64,000 bases of DNA from Natronobeatus ordinarius (GTDB lineage: Archaea > Halobacteriota > Halobacteria > Halobacteriales > Natrialbaceae): NCBI RefSeq assembly GCF_024362485.1, contig NZ_CP101456.1:3720001-3784000 (forward strand), written 5' to 3'. Made by a program: the position numbers and the translations under genes. Shown piece by piece: positions 8,455 through 17,189 of this stretch (positions are counted from its first letter, which is position 1; the number at the start of each line of letters is the position of its first letter). Under the pieces are notes generated by a model. That model had not been told where the DNA came from. It worked only from the letters and a program-made list of their open reading frames with translations, and did no database searches.

Positions 8455-10374
8455 TCAGCGCGGCTGGATCGGCAGTTCGACGTGCGTCGGGTGCGTCGCG
8501 TCGTGGTGGACGGTGTTGGTCGCCACCCGGAACTCGTCGTCGCCGTACAGCGGACCGCCGGTGTTCGGGTTGACGTCGAAGCGCGGCCAGTTCGACGAGG
8601 AGATGTCGAGGCGGATGCGGTGGCCCGCCTTGAAGTGGTTCGCGGTGTCGTAGGGCTCCATGTAGAACTCGTAGACCTCCCCGGACTCGAGCAGGTCGGG
8701 TTCGTCGCGGTAGCCCCGGTAACGGCCCCGGCAGATCGAGTCCGAGAGGTTCAGCGCGTAGCCGTCGGGGGACTCCTCGCTCTGTGGGTACTCGTCGATC
8801 AGCTTCGCCGTGAAGTCGGTGTCCTCGCCGTCGGTCGAGCCGTAGACGCGCACCCGAATCGGGCCGGCGATCTCGACGGGTTCCTCGAGCGGCGGCGTCC
8901 GGAAGACGAGCACGTCGTCCCGATCGGCGAGTGGGCCGTACGGCGGCGAGGCGCCGTAGGTGTCCTCGTCGGTGCGCTGGTCGTAGCCGCCGCGGCCGGC
9001 GAAGTCGATGATGTTCCGATCGCCGAGCGGGTAGGCACCGACGGGCTCGTCGCGGGGCTCGTAGGTCAGGTACGAGGAGGTGTTCCCGCCGATCGTCGGC
9101 ACCGGATCGCTGGGGTCGAACTCGAAGCTGGTCGCGTCGTCGTCGGCTTCGGGTTCCTCGCGCGAGAGCGTGCCGTCGCCGTGAGCGTAGAACGACGTCA
9201 TCTCGGTCCCCTCGGGTGGCCACGCCTCGGCGCTGCGCCACTCGCCGCCGTGGAACAGCCGGCCGTCGTCGGTCCGGTGGCCGTCGCCGGTCCCCATCAG
9301 GAAGTACTCCACGCGCGGGCGGTCCCAGGTGTCTTCTCCTTTCAGGTAGTGATCGAAGAAGGCCAGGCGCGTCTCGCGGTACTTTCTGACAGCGTCCTCG
9401 CCGAACGCGAGGTCGCCGGCCGTGGGGTGCTCCCAGGTCAGCGGCGGGAACAGCAAGGCCTCGCTGTGGTCGTGGCCGCCGGGCAGCCGCGCGAGGTGGG
9501 TCCACGGCCCCAGCAGGAGGTAGTGGTCAGACTCCTTGCGATCTCCCAGCCCCCGGAAGTTGTCGCAGGTCGCGCCGGTGTACGAGTCGTAGAGCCCACC
9601 AGCGTACACGGTGGGGACGTCCGCCGACTCGTCGTAGTAGCGTTCGAAGTTGAGCCCCGGATTCTGCCAGAGTTCGTCGCTCGCGCTCCCGGTCTCCATG
9701 ATGTCGAACGCCCACTCCTCGTAGCCGGGGAGTTCGGCGAGGGCAGTCTCCCCGCGCTGTATGGGGCCGTCGGCGAACACCTCGCGGACGTCGACGTCGG
9801 CGAAGTGCTGCTGGACGTCGGGGTCAGCGAGCGACTCGTGGGCGAAGCCCGCCCCGAGGGTGAACGCCCAGGAGAGCCACCGCTGCTCGAAGGCGCCGTT
9901 GTGCCGGAACGTCTTCTTCCGGCCGTTCGCGGCTCCCATGTTGACGAACATGCCGGCGAGGCCGTCGGGATCCTGCGTCGCCAGCGCGTTCTGCACCCAG
10001 GCGCCGTAGGACGTCCCGAGCGTCGCGACCTGGCCGTCGCAGTAGGGCTGCTCGGCGAGCCACTCGACGGTGTCCGCGCCGTCTTCGGCCTCGTTGGCGT
10101 GGATGTAGAACTCGCCCTCGCTGCCGAACCGTCCGCGGACGTCCTGGATGGCGATGACGTAACCGCGGGAGGCGTACCACTCGCCGTGACGGAGGCGGCC
10201 GCCAGTCCGATCGTACGGCGTCCGATCGAGGAGCGCGGGTTTCGGTTCGTCGATCGGTTCGCCGGTATCCGGGTCCGCGGGTCGGTAGACGTCCGTCGCG
10301 AGTCGAACGCCGTCTCGCATCTCCACCATCACGTTCAACTCCGCGTGGACGGCGTACGCTGGATCTGCAGTCAT
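8455..10374 (-). CDS. CocE/NonD-family alpha/beta hydrolase
   Basis: This 639-aa protein belongs to the CocE/NonD (X-Pro dipeptidyl-peptidase S15-like) serine hydrolases, which cleave esters, amides or acyl-peptides. The N-terminal VEMRDGVRLATDVYRP and DRTPYDRT motifs, the nucleophile elbow LGTSYGAW near residue 125, the LGPWTH region carrying the catalytic His, and the C-terminal jelly-roll domain (IRLDISSSNWPRFDVNPNTG) are all present. Length is normal. The ATG at 10374 is preferred over a TTG nine bases upstream because taatagttta at 10400-10409 provides a leaderless promoter. No signal peptide, so cytosolic. The substrate is unknown. Confidence 0.9.
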   Translation of the reverse strand: MTADPAYAVHAELNVMVEMRDGVRLATDVYRPADPDTGEPIDEPKPALLDRTPYDRTGGRLRHGEWYASRGYVIAIQDVRGRFGSEGEFYIHANEAEDGADTVEWLAEQPYCDGQVATLGTSYGAWVQNALATQDPDGLAGMFVNMGAANGRKKTFRHNGAFEQRWLSWAFTLGAGFAHESLADPDVQQHFADVDVREVFADGPIQRGETALAELPGYEEWAFDIMETGSASDELWQNPGLNFERYYDESADVPTVYAGGLYDSYTGATCDNFRGLGDRKESDHYLLLGPWTHLARLPGGHDHSEALLFPPLTWEHPTAGDLAFGEDAVRKYRETRLAFFDHYLKGEDTWDRPRVEYFLMGTGDGHRTDDGRLFHGGEWRSAEAWPPEGTEMTSFYAHGDGTLSREEPEADDDATSFEFDPSDPVPTIGGNTSSYLTYEPRDEPVGAYPLGDRNIIDFAGRGGYDQRTDEDTYGASPPYGPLADRDDVLVFRTPPLEEPVEIAGPIRVRVYGSTDGEDTDFTAKLIDEYPQSEESPDGYALNLSDSICRGRYRGYRDEPDLLESGEVYEFYMEPYDTANHFKAGHRIRLDISSSNWPRFDVNPNTGGPLYGDDEFRVATNTVHHDATHPTHVELPIQPR

Positions 10375-10399
10375 CGTCTCCAAGAGGGAGGTCGAAGGG

Positions 10400-10411
10400 G
10401 TAATAGTTTAC
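10400..10411 (-). promoter_or_regulatory. TATA box of the CocE/NonD hydrolase
   Basis: Minus-strand gtaaactatta lies ~27-30 bp upstream of the ATG at 10374. Confidence 0.5.
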
Positions 10412-10467
10412 TCCCGAACACCGGTTCCAAAATGCGAACCGCGACCGAACCGTGAGTTCGACGACCG

Positions 10468-12318
10468 CTACTGGAACGCCGTCAGCCCCAGCCGCTCGAG
10501 CGTCTCGCTCGTCGGGGCACCGTCGTCGCCCCAGCCTCTGAAGTCGTAGTACTCCTCGAGCATCGACTCGAGTTCTTCGGGCGGGCAGTGCATCCCTTCG
10601 GCGGGACCGTCGGGGATCGGTTCGTGCAGCACCCGGTGGGGGAGGGTGTCGGACTCGCGATCGGCGACGCCGCGCTCGACGTTGATCAGCCGTTCCAGGT
10701 TGTAGATCCGCTCGCCGATCGCTTCGACCTCGTCTGTCGTCAGCTCCCAGCCCGTCGCCGCGGCGATGGCGTCGCGGTAGCGCTCGGTGATCGCTTTCCC
10801 CCAGCCCCCTTCGCTGACGAACCGACACTGGGTCAGCGAATCGCCGAGGGCGGTGAAGTGCTGGGAGCGAGCGGCGAAGACGGCCGTGCCGTCGGTCGTC
10901 TCGTCGTACTCGCCGCCGTACTGGCGCGTCGGCCGCGTATCGTGGTGAGAGCCCCCGCGGGTCGACGTCGCGTAGCCGATGCTCATCCCCTTCAGCCCGC
11001 GCGGGGAGTGGGCGGCGAACTCGAGGCCTTTCGCTCCGTGGAGGTAACGCTTGGCGTCCTCGTCGAGCTCCGCGGCGAAGCGGAACGAGCCCTCGGCGAG
11101 GGCGTCGCCGATCCCCTCGCGGGCGGCCGTCTCGCAAGCGAGGTCGACCAGGCCCTCGGCGTCGCCGAACTCGAGGTGAGGCGAGGCGTCGGCTTCGAGC
11201 AGTCCCTTCTCGTAACACTCGCGCGCGAAGGCGACGGTGACGCCCCAGCTGATCGTGTCCATCCCCAGCCGGTCACAGCGGTCGTTCGCCTTCATCACCC
11301 GCTTGACGTCGTGGACCTCCTGCATCGTCGCCGTCCCGAAGAGGCTCTCGAACTCGGGGATCTTCGCGTCGGTGATGCCCTCGGATTCGACGGTGACGTG
11401 TTTCCCACAGCGGACTGCGCAGTTGGCACAGGTCGTGTGCTCGGTGACGTACTCGGCCTCGAGGGTCTCGCCACTGATCCGCTCGGCGAGCTCGGGGTCG
11501 GTCTGCTCGTACTGGTTGTTTCGCCAGCCGAGTTTCCCCATCTCGTTGATCGGGTTCACGAGGCCGGCCGTGCCGTACTCCTGGAGCATCTCCGTCTCAG
11601 CCATCAGCGGCCGCATCCGACTGATGGTCAGTTCCCGGAACGCATCCTCGCGGGCGACGGTCGGCTCGAACGAGCCCTCCCGCACCGCGACCGCCTTGAC
11701 GCCCTTCGAGCCGAGGACGGCGCCGGCACCGCCCCTGCCGGCGACGCCCTCGCGGTCTCGGCCTTTGTGCACGAGGCAGGCGTAGCGAACCAGGTTCTCC
11801 CCGGCGGGGCCGGCCGCGATCACGTGGACGTCGTCGTCGCCGTCTTCCTCGCGCTCGCGGACGGCCTCGCAGCTCTCGTAGGTGTCCATCCCCTCGAGGT
11901 CGGGCGCGGGAACGACCGACGCGCCGTCCTCGTCGACCAGGACGTACGAGCACTCCTCGGCCGCGCCGTGGAGGACGATCGTCTCGAAGCCGGTGGTCTT
12001 CTGGGCTCGCGGGAACGTCCCGCCGAAGGTACTGTCGAAGAAGCCGTTCGTCATCGGGCTGACGAAGCCGACGATTCCGCGACTCGTACTCTGAAACGCC
12101 GTCGCGTTCATCGGCCCGACGGCGAAGACGACGACGTTCTCGGGGTCGAACGGGTCGGCCGACGGCGGGACGTGTTCGGCAACCTGTGCCGCCGCGAAGC
12201 CGTTGCCACCGAGCAAGGCTCTGGCGCGACCGGGGTCAATCAGCTCGCGCTCCGCCTCCCCCGAGTCGAGGTGAACGTGGAGGATCTCGCCGCCGTAGAC
12301 TGGTGGGAGCTCGCTCAT
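10468..12318 (-). CDS. Aldehyde:ferredoxin oxidoreductase, tungsten-containing
   Basis: This 616-aa enzyme is of the AOR family, which oxidises aldehydes to carboxylates with ferredoxin as acceptor using a tungsten bis-pterin and one 4Fe-4S cluster. The first three cluster cysteines are CANCAVRC near residue 296 and the fourth fits DSLTQCRF near residue 500. The N-terminal GGNGFAAAQV and SPMTNGFFDSTFGG motifs are standard AOR cofactor contacts. It starts 4 bp after the aminotransferase stop, so the pair is one operon. An aminotransferase making an aldehyde such as malonate semialdehyde, followed by an aldehyde oxidase, is an attractive pairing, but the substrate is inferred. Confidence 0.92.
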   Translation of the reverse strand: MSELPPVYGGEILHVHLDSGEAERELIDPGRARALLGGNGFAAAQVAEHVPPSADPFDPENVVVFAVGPMNATAFQSTSRGIVGFVSPMTNGFFDSTFGGTFPRAQKTTGFETIVLHGAAEECSYVLVDEDGASVVPAPDLEGMDTYESCEAVREREEDGDDDVHVIAAGPAGENLVRYACLVHKGRDREGVAGRGGAGAVLGSKGVKAVAVREGSFEPTVAREDAFRELTISRMRPLMAETEMLQEYGTAGLVNPINEMGKLGWRNNQYEQTDPELAERISGETLEAEYVTEHTTCANCAVRCGKHVTVESEGITDAKIPEFESLFGTATMQEVHDVKRVMKANDRCDRLGMDTISWGVTVAFARECYEKGLLEADASPHLEFGDAEGLVDLACETAAREGIGDALAEGSFRFAAELDEDAKRYLHGAKGLEFAAHSPRGLKGMSIGYATSTRGGSHHDTRPTRQYGGEYDETTDGTAVFAARSQHFTALGDSLTQCRFVSEGGWGKAITERYRDAIAAATGWELTTDEVEAIGERIYNLERLINVERGVADRESDTLPHRVLHEPIPDGPAEGMHCPPEELESMLEEYYDFRGWGDDGAPTSETLERLGLTAFQ

Positions 12319-12322
12319 CCGA

Positions 12323-13660
12323 TCACGCCTCCATCGCCGCGTCGGCGTGCTCGAGGGCGTCGTCGATCGCGTCGATCGCCTCGTCGACGTCCTCGCGGGT
12401 GATCGTCAACGGCGGCGCGATGATCAACGTGTTGATCATGTTCGCGAGGTAGACGCCGTTTTCGCCGGCGCGAGCGGCCACCTCGTCGACGACCGTGGTC
12501 TCCGGGGAGAGCTTGTCCGAGCGCACGCCGAAGGGTTCGCGACGGTCGCTGCGTTTCGTCAGCTCGATTCCCCTGAACAGCCCGACGCCGCGGACCTCGC
12601 CGACGCTCGGGTGGGCGGCCGAAAGTTCCTCGAGTCGGTCGCCGAGATACGCACCGATTTCGGCCGCGTGCTCGATCAGGTTCTCTTCCTGGTAGGTTTC
12701 GACGGCGGCCAGCCCCGCCGCGCAGGCCACCGGATGGCCGGCGTAGGTGTGGCCGTGACAGAACATGTGTTCCTCGAAGTGGTCGGCGATCTCCGGGGTG
12801 ACGATCGTCCCTCCGAGCGGGGCGTACGCGCCCGTCAACCCCTTGGCCATCGTCATGATGTCCGGCGTGACGTCGAACAGGTCACAGCCGAACCACTCGC
12901 CGGTTCGGCCGAAGCCGCTCATCACCTCGTCGCAGATGAGCAACGCCCCGTGATCGTGGGCGATCTCTTTCAGCCGCGGAAGATACTCCGCTGGTGGCAC
13001 GAGAATTCCGTTCGAACCGACGACCGGCTCGACCAGCACCGCGGCGACGGTGTCGCCCTCGAGCATCAGCATCTCGTCTATGTACTCGAGGCTCTCCATC
13101 GGCTCGAGCGTCGAGCCGTAGGCGTAGGGGTCCGGTGCCTTGATCGTCCCCGGAATGCCCGGCTCCGCTTCGAGTCGGCGTGGATCGCCGGTGACGCTGA
13201 TCGAGCCGTAGGTCGCGCCGTGGTAGGAGCGGTACCGGGAGACGATCTTCTGTTTGCCCGTGTACATGCGGGCGATCTTGATCGCGGCCTCGACGGCCTC
13301 GGTGCCGCTGGTCGAGAAGAACGTCTTCGAGAGCGATCCGGGGGTGACTTCGGCGAGTTTCTCGCCGAGTCGCGCCCGCGCCTCGGTCGTGTAGCCCGGC
13401 GCGATGTAGGCGGTCTCACGAGCCTGGTCGGCGATGGCGTCGGCGACCCGGTCCGCCGAGTGGCCCAGGTTCGAACACATCAACTGTCCCGAAACGTCGA
13501 GGTACTCGGTTCCGTCCGCCGTCTCGAACCGGTTCCCGTCGGCGCCGACCACCTGCGTCGGCTGCACCTGCTTTTGATACGACCACGTCCCGAACACGTG
13601 TTTCTTATCCAGCCGCTCGAGTTGATTCCCTTCGTCGCCCGAACCGGATCGGTCCGTCAT
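12323..13660 (-). CDS. Class III aminotransferase (beta-alanine/omega-amino acid type)
   Basis: This 445-aa PLP-dependent enzyme of the class III (omega-aminotransferase) group moves an amino group from beta-alanine, GABA or a related amine to an oxoacid, giving an aldehyde. Visible motifs are FFSTSGTEAVEAAIK for the cofactor phosphate, ICDEVMSGFGRTGEWF with the pyridine-binding Asp, and TMAKGLTGAY with the Schiff-base Lys. The ATG at 13660 (MTDRSG) is chosen over an upstream in-frame ATG. Downstream is the aldehyde oxidoreductase at 4 bp; divergently upstream is the dihydropyrimidinase-like gene. With the M20 carbamoylase this gives the set needed to take a dihydropyrimidine to beta-alanine and onward. 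Confidence 0.9.
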   Translation of the reverse strand: MTDRSGSGDEGNQLERLDKKHVFGTWSYQKQVQPTQVVGADGNRFETADGTEYLDVSGQLMCSNLGHSADRVADAIADQARETAYIAPGYTTEARARLGEKLAEVTPGSLSKTFFSTSGTEAVEAAIKIARMYTGKQKIVSRYRSYHGATYGSISVTGDPRRLEAEPGIPGTIKAPDPYAYGSTLEPMESLEYIDEMLMLEGDTVAAVLVEPVVGSNGILVPPAEYLPRLKEIAHDHGALLICDEVMSGFGRTGEWFGCDLFDVTPDIMTMAKGLTGAYAPLGGTIVTPEIADHFEEHMFCHGHTYAGHPVACAAGLAAVETYQEENLIEHAAEIGAYLGDRLEELSAAHPSVGEVRGVGLFRGIELTKRSDRREPFGVRSDKLSPETTVVDEVAARAGENGVYLANMINTLIIAPPLTITREDVDEAIDAIDDALEHADAAMEA

Positions 13661-13785
13661 GGTGGTTCGAGTAGTCGGTTCGGTACAATCAATCTTGTGT
13701 ACCCTGGTATCACACATCCCGTGAGGGCGGCCGGGTGAGCGGTTTCGAAGGCGTCGTCGACTGCCGTACCCTTCGGCTGGGACAA

Positions 13786-13795
13786 ACGTTTATCG
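13786..13795 (+). promoter_or_regulatory. TATA box of the dihydropyrimidinase-like gene
   Basis: acgtttatcg is centred 28 bp before the ATG at 13819, indicating a leaderless transcript and deciding against the in-frame ATG at 13735. Confidence 0.6.
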
Positions 13796-13818
13796 TTCCC
13801 TCACTCGTTGTCGGCCGC

Positions 13819-15201
13819 ATGGTTGACACTGTTATACACGGCGGGGCCGTCGTGACGCCGACGGAGACCGTCGAGGCCGACGTCGCCATCGACGGCGAAC
13901 GGATCGCTGCGGTCGGCGACCCTGACTCGATGCCCGACGCCGACCGCGTCGTCGACGCCACTGGAAAACTCGTGCTGCCCGGCGTCGTGGACCCACACGT
14001 CCACATCGACGACATGTTCTCGATCGACACCTACGAGACGGCCACCAGGGCGGCGGCGCTCGGGGGAACGACGACGTACATCGATTTCGCCTGGCAGGCC
14101 TGGATCGGCGACCTCAGCCCGTGGGACGAAGAGGGGACGCTGCTCGAGGGAATCGAGCGAAAACGGGAGAAAGGAGCCGGCGCGGTCGTCGACTACGGCC
14201 TCCATGGTGCAATCACGCGCGCGGACGAGGCGGTGCTCGAGGAACTCGAGGCCGTCGTCGAGGCTGGGGTGCCGTCGATCAAGCTGTTCACCGCCTACGA
14301 GATCGGCCTCGAGAACGGGTTCATGGATCGGGTGTTCAACCGGTTAGCCGACCTGGACGCGTTCGCCGTGCTCCACACCGAAGAGGGAACGATCTGTGAC
14401 GAACGGACCGAACGCTTCCAGCGCGAGGGCAAGGGCGATCCGGAGTGGTACCCCCGGTCGCGGCCGGATTACGCCGAGGCGATCGCGGCCGAGGCGGCGG
14501 CGCGGATGGCGATGGAGGCGGGCTGTCGGTACTACGGCATCCACACCTCCTGTCGGAAGTCGGCGGAGGTGCTCGCCCGGTATCGCGAACAGTACGGCGA
14601 AGAGCGGCTGCGCGCTGAAACGTGCACCCACTACACGACGCTCGACGATTCGATCTTCGAAGAACTCGGCCACCTCCCGATGATCGCGCCGCCGATCCGG
14701 AAACCGGACGACGTCGAGGCCATGTTCGAACACCTGAAACGGGGAACGCTCGACGTCGTCTCGACGGACCACTGTGGCTACACCGAAGAGAGCAAACAGG
14801 TCACGAACTGGTGGGACAGCAAGTTCGGCGCGAACGCACTCCAGACGAACCTCCCGGTGTTCCACGACGAGGCGGTCAACCGGCGGGGCTTCTCCTATCC
14901 GTTCCTCGTCCGGGTCCTCTGTCGCAACCCGGCCCGGATCTTCGGGCTGCAGGACAAGGGAACGCTCGACCCCGGCACGGACGCCGACGTCGTCGTCTTC
15001 GATCCGACCGAGACGTACACCATCACGGCCGAGGAGAACGCCTCTGCTGCTGACTTCTCGATCTACGAGGGTCGGGAGGTAACTGGCCGGGTGAAACAGA
15101 CGTTCGTCCGCGGCGAACTCGTCGCCGACGACGGCGAGATCGTCGCCGAGGAGGGACACGGCCAGTTCCTCGAGCGCGAATCGACCGACTGGGACTGCTG
15201 A
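13819..15201 (+). CDS. Dihydropyrimidinase/D-hydantoinase-family amidohydrolase
   Basis: This 460-aa cyclic amidohydrolase opens dihydrouracil, hydantoin, allantoin or a similar ring to an N-carbamoyl acid. The binuclear metal ligands are visible: DPHVHID near residue 55, the carbamylated-Lys segment SIKLFTAYE near residue 154, LHTEEG near 184, IHTSC near 240 and STDHC near 315. Length is standard. The ATG at 13819 is supported by a TATA box; the frame extends upstream but without family similarity. The M20 carbamoylase that would act on its product converges 22 bp downstream. Dihydropyrimidinase and allantoinase cannot be separated by eye. Confidence 0.9.
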   Translation: MVDTVIHGGAVVTPTETVEADVAIDGERIAAVGDPDSMPDADRVVDATGKLVLPGVVDPHVHIDDMFSIDTYETATRAAALGGTTTYIDFAWQAWIGDLSPWDEEGTLLEGIERKREKGAGAVVDYGLHGAITRADEAVLEELEAVVEAGVPSIKLFTAYEIGLENGFMDRVFNRLADLDAFAVLHTEEGTICDERTERFQREGKGDPEWYPRSRPDYAEAIAAEAAARMAMEAGCRYYGIHTSCRKSAEVLARYREQYGEERLRAETCTHYTTLDDSIFEELGHLPMIAPPIRKPDDVEAMFEHLKRGTLDVVSTDHCGYTEESKQVTNWWDSKFGANALQTNLPVFHDEAVNRRGFSYPFLVRVLCRNPARIFGLQDKGTLDPGTDADVVVFDPTETYTITAEENASAADFSIYEGREVTGRVKQTFVRGELVADDGEIVAEEGHGQFLERESTDWDC

Positions 15202-15223
15202 GCGGCCGCGGCCGATCCGCCGC

Positions 15224-16468
15224 CTACGGGTCGAACTCTGCGCCGGCGAGCCGGCAAACCGCGTTCGCGAGGGTGTTCGCCCCGCTGTAACAGTCCTCCC
15301 AGCTGGTGTACTCGTCCTCGTTGTGGCTCTTCCCGTCCTCGCTGACCGTGAATACCATGCTCGTGTCACACACGTCGGTCATGTGGACGGCGTCGTGGCC
15401 GGCTCCGCTGTAAAGGCGCATGCTGTCGAGTTCGAGGTCGTCGGCGGAGCTCTGGACGGCGTCGATACACGCGTCCGAAAAGTCGACGCTGGCCGACCGG
15501 TGGCGCTCTTCCCACTCCCAGTCGACGCCTTCGCGCTCGGCGGCGGCCGCCGCTTCGGCGAGAACCCGTGCTTTCGCCTCCTCGACGATCTCGTCGTCCG
15601 GGTCCCGGAAGCCGAACGTGATCGTCACCTCGTCGGGGATGATGTTGATCGAGTTCGGCTCGACGTCCACGTAGCCGACCGTGCCGACCGTGCGCTCGCC
15701 GAGCGTGCCCGGAATCCGGCGCACCTGGGTGATCACGTCGGCGGCGGCGACGAGCGCGTCGTTTCGGAAGTGCATCGGCGTCGGCCCGGAGTGATCGGCC
15801 TCGCCGTAGAAGGTGATCGCCCCCCAGAAAAAGCCCACGACGCCCGTGACGACGCCGACGTCCGTCTCGTTCAACTCGAGGTACGGTCCCTGCTCGACGT
15901 GGAGCTCGAGGTAGGCCTCGTATTCCTCCTGTGGTTCGGCGGGGAGGTCGCCCCGGTAGCCGATGCGCTCGAGTTCGTCGACCAGCCGGACACCGTCGGC
16001 GTCGGTCCGCTCGTACTCGGTCTCGAGGTCGTGTGCGCCGACCCAGACGCCACTGCCTTGCATCGCCGGCTGGAAGCGCGAGCCCTCCTCGTTGGTCCAG
16101 TTGACGATCTCGATCGGGTGGTCGGTCTCGATGCCCTCTTCCTCGAGTGTCCGGAGGAGCTCGAGCGGCGCGATCACGCCCAGCGCGCCGTCGTAGATGC
16201 CGCCGAAGGGCTGGGAGTCGAGGTGTGAGCCGACCAGCACCGGCGCGGCGTCCGGGTTCGTTCCTTCACGCCGACCGAACATATTCCCGAACTCGTCGAC
16301 GCGAACCGGAATCTCGAGCGCCTCGAGCTGGTCGCGAAACCAGTCGCGAATCTCTCTGTCCTCCTCAGAGAGCGCGAGTCGGTGGAGCCCGCCGCCGTCG
16401 GTCGCGCCGATCTCGGCCTGTTCGGTCATCGTCTCGACGAAGCGGTCGCGCTCGAGAGTCAGTGACAT
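15224..16468 (-). CDS. M20-family N-carbamoyl-amino acid / allantoate amidohydrolase
   Basis: This 414-aa Zn-dependent amidase hydrolyses N-carbamoyl amino acids (for example N-carbamoyl-beta-alanine) or allantoate, releasing ammonia and CO2 or a ureide. Metal and catalytic motifs in order are GSHLDSQPFGGIYDG near residue 80, NWTNEEGSRF near 119, ELHVEQGPYLE near 187, AGHDAVHM near 350 and SHNEDEY near 375, where the final His is a ligand. The ATG at 16468 is chosen because minus-strand cttaaga at 16490-16496 lies ~25 bp upstream. The gene converges on the hydantoinase-like gene, the enzyme expected to supply its substrate. Confidence 0.9.
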   Translation of the reverse strand: MSLTLERDRFVETMTEQAEIGATDGGGLHRLALSEEDREIRDWFRDQLEALEIPVRVDEFGNMFGRREGTNPDAAPVLVGSHLDSQPFGGIYDGALGVIAPLELLRTLEEEGIETDHPIEIVNWTNEEGSRFQPAMQGSGVWVGAHDLETEYERTDADGVRLVDELERIGYRGDLPAEPQEEYEAYLELHVEQGPYLELNETDVGVVTGVVGFFWGAITFYGEADHSGPTPMHFRNDALVAAADVITQVRRIPGTLGERTVGTVGYVDVEPNSINIIPDEVTITFGFRDPDDEIVEEAKARVLAEAAAAAEREGVDWEWEERHRSASVDFSDACIDAVQSSADDLELDSMRLYSGAGHDAVHMTDVCDTSMVFTVSEDGKSHNEDEYTSWEDCYSGANTLANAVCRLAGAEFDP

Positions 16469-16558
16469 ACGTCTCCCTCCCACGGAATTTTCTTAAGTGT
16501 TACCCGGGTGCTCACTCGAGAACCGCATCGTCGGTCGGGAGCGGCCGGTCCGAACGAA

Positions 16559-16568
16559 CGTATTTATA
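16559..16568 (+). promoter_or_regulatory. TATA box of the VOC-family gene
   Basis: cgtatttata is centred ~27 bp before the ATG at 16590, a near-ideal leaderless promoter. Confidence 0.65.
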
Positions 16569-16589
16569 CTGACGGACGGAGAACCTCGT

Positions 16590-16964
16590 ATGGACGTTAT
16601 TCACACCGCCATCTGGGTATCGGACCTCGAGGAGACGGCTGCCTTTTACGAGGACGTGCTGGGACTCGAGTTCCAGTCTGAGTTCACCGGCGACGACGGC
16701 GTCGTCAACTACTACGTCGGCACCGAGGACGGGGCCGACCTCCAGTTCAAGTACGATCCGGACGGCAAGTCGGCCGGCCCGCCCGCCGGCATCGACCACG
16801 TCGCACTCGCGGTCGACGACGTCGACGCCGAGTTCGACCGGGTGCTCGAGGCCACGGACCCGCCGGTCGTTCTCGAGCCGACGACAGTCGAGGCGGCGAA
16901 CGCCCGGGTGGCGTTCCTCGAAGACCCCGCGGGGTACGTGGTCGAACTCGTCGAGTATCAGTGA
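16590..16964 (+). CDS. VOC-family (glyoxalase/bleomycin-resistance fold) protein
   Basis: This 124-aa single-domain vicinal-oxygen-chelate protein shows both beta-alpha-beta modules: MDVIHTAIWVSDLEETAAFY at the N-terminus and GIDHVALAVDD near residue 68, ending FLEDPAGYVVELVEY. His5, His71 and the C-terminal Glu occupy the usual metal-ligand positions. It resembles lactoylglutathione-lyase-like proteins by length and pattern, but VOC proteins catalyse many reactions and no substrate can be assigned. It is a monocistronic leaderless gene beginning 121 bp from the divergent carbamoylase start. Confidence 0.88.
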   Translation: MDVIHTAIWVSDLEETAAFYEDVLGLEFQSEFTGDDGVVNYYVGTEDGADLQFKYDPDGKSAGPPAGIDHVALAVDDVDAEFDRVLEATDPPVVLEPTTVEAANARVAFLEDPAGYVVELVEYQ

Positions 16965-17083
16965 GCAGTCCCAGAGGACAGTGGCCGGTTACCGTCTGAA
17001 TCGGTAACGATTTTCGTATCCGAACCTCTCACTGGGTGTACACGCGGTCGAAAATCTCGCCGACTGAACTCATTCTGAGCGGT

Positions 17084-17092
17084 ACATTTATG
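17084..17092 (+). promoter_or_regulatory. TATA box of the second NCS2 permease
   Basis: acatttatg predicts a transcript start near 17115. Since the ATG is at 17190, the mRNA has an unusually long leader of ~75 nt for this organism. Confidence 0.5.
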
Positions 17093-17120
17093 TGGGTGGT
17101 ATTGGTTTTTGTGTTCATGT

Positions 17121-17151
17121 CTGTGCGAAATGTGACCACATTCACGCACAG
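17121..17151 (+). promoter_or_regulatory. Inverted repeat in the permease 5' leader
   Basis: CTGTGCG (17121-17127) pairs with CGCACAG (17145-17151), and AATGTG (17129-17134) with CACATT (17137-17142), giving 13 paired bases with a small internal bulge. It lies at or just after the predicted transcript start, so it could be a repressor operator or an RNA hairpin controlling the nucleobase permease. Confidence 0.55.
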
Positions 17152-17189
17152 CACGCCCGGCGAAGGACTGGGCACACCAAACTGATACC

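Noticed and set aside
5856-8573. 905-codon plus-strand open frame opposite the NCS2 permease and across the MFS gene
   Set aside because: It is a shadow caused by GC-rich codon bias: very high Arg/Asp/Glu content without hydrophobic core, while the permease on the other strand has clear family motifs.
8482-10455. 657-codon plus-strand frame opposite the CocE/NonD hydrolase
   Set aside because: Val/Gly/Arg-rich antisense shadow; the minus-strand hydrolase has nucleophile and His motifs in place.
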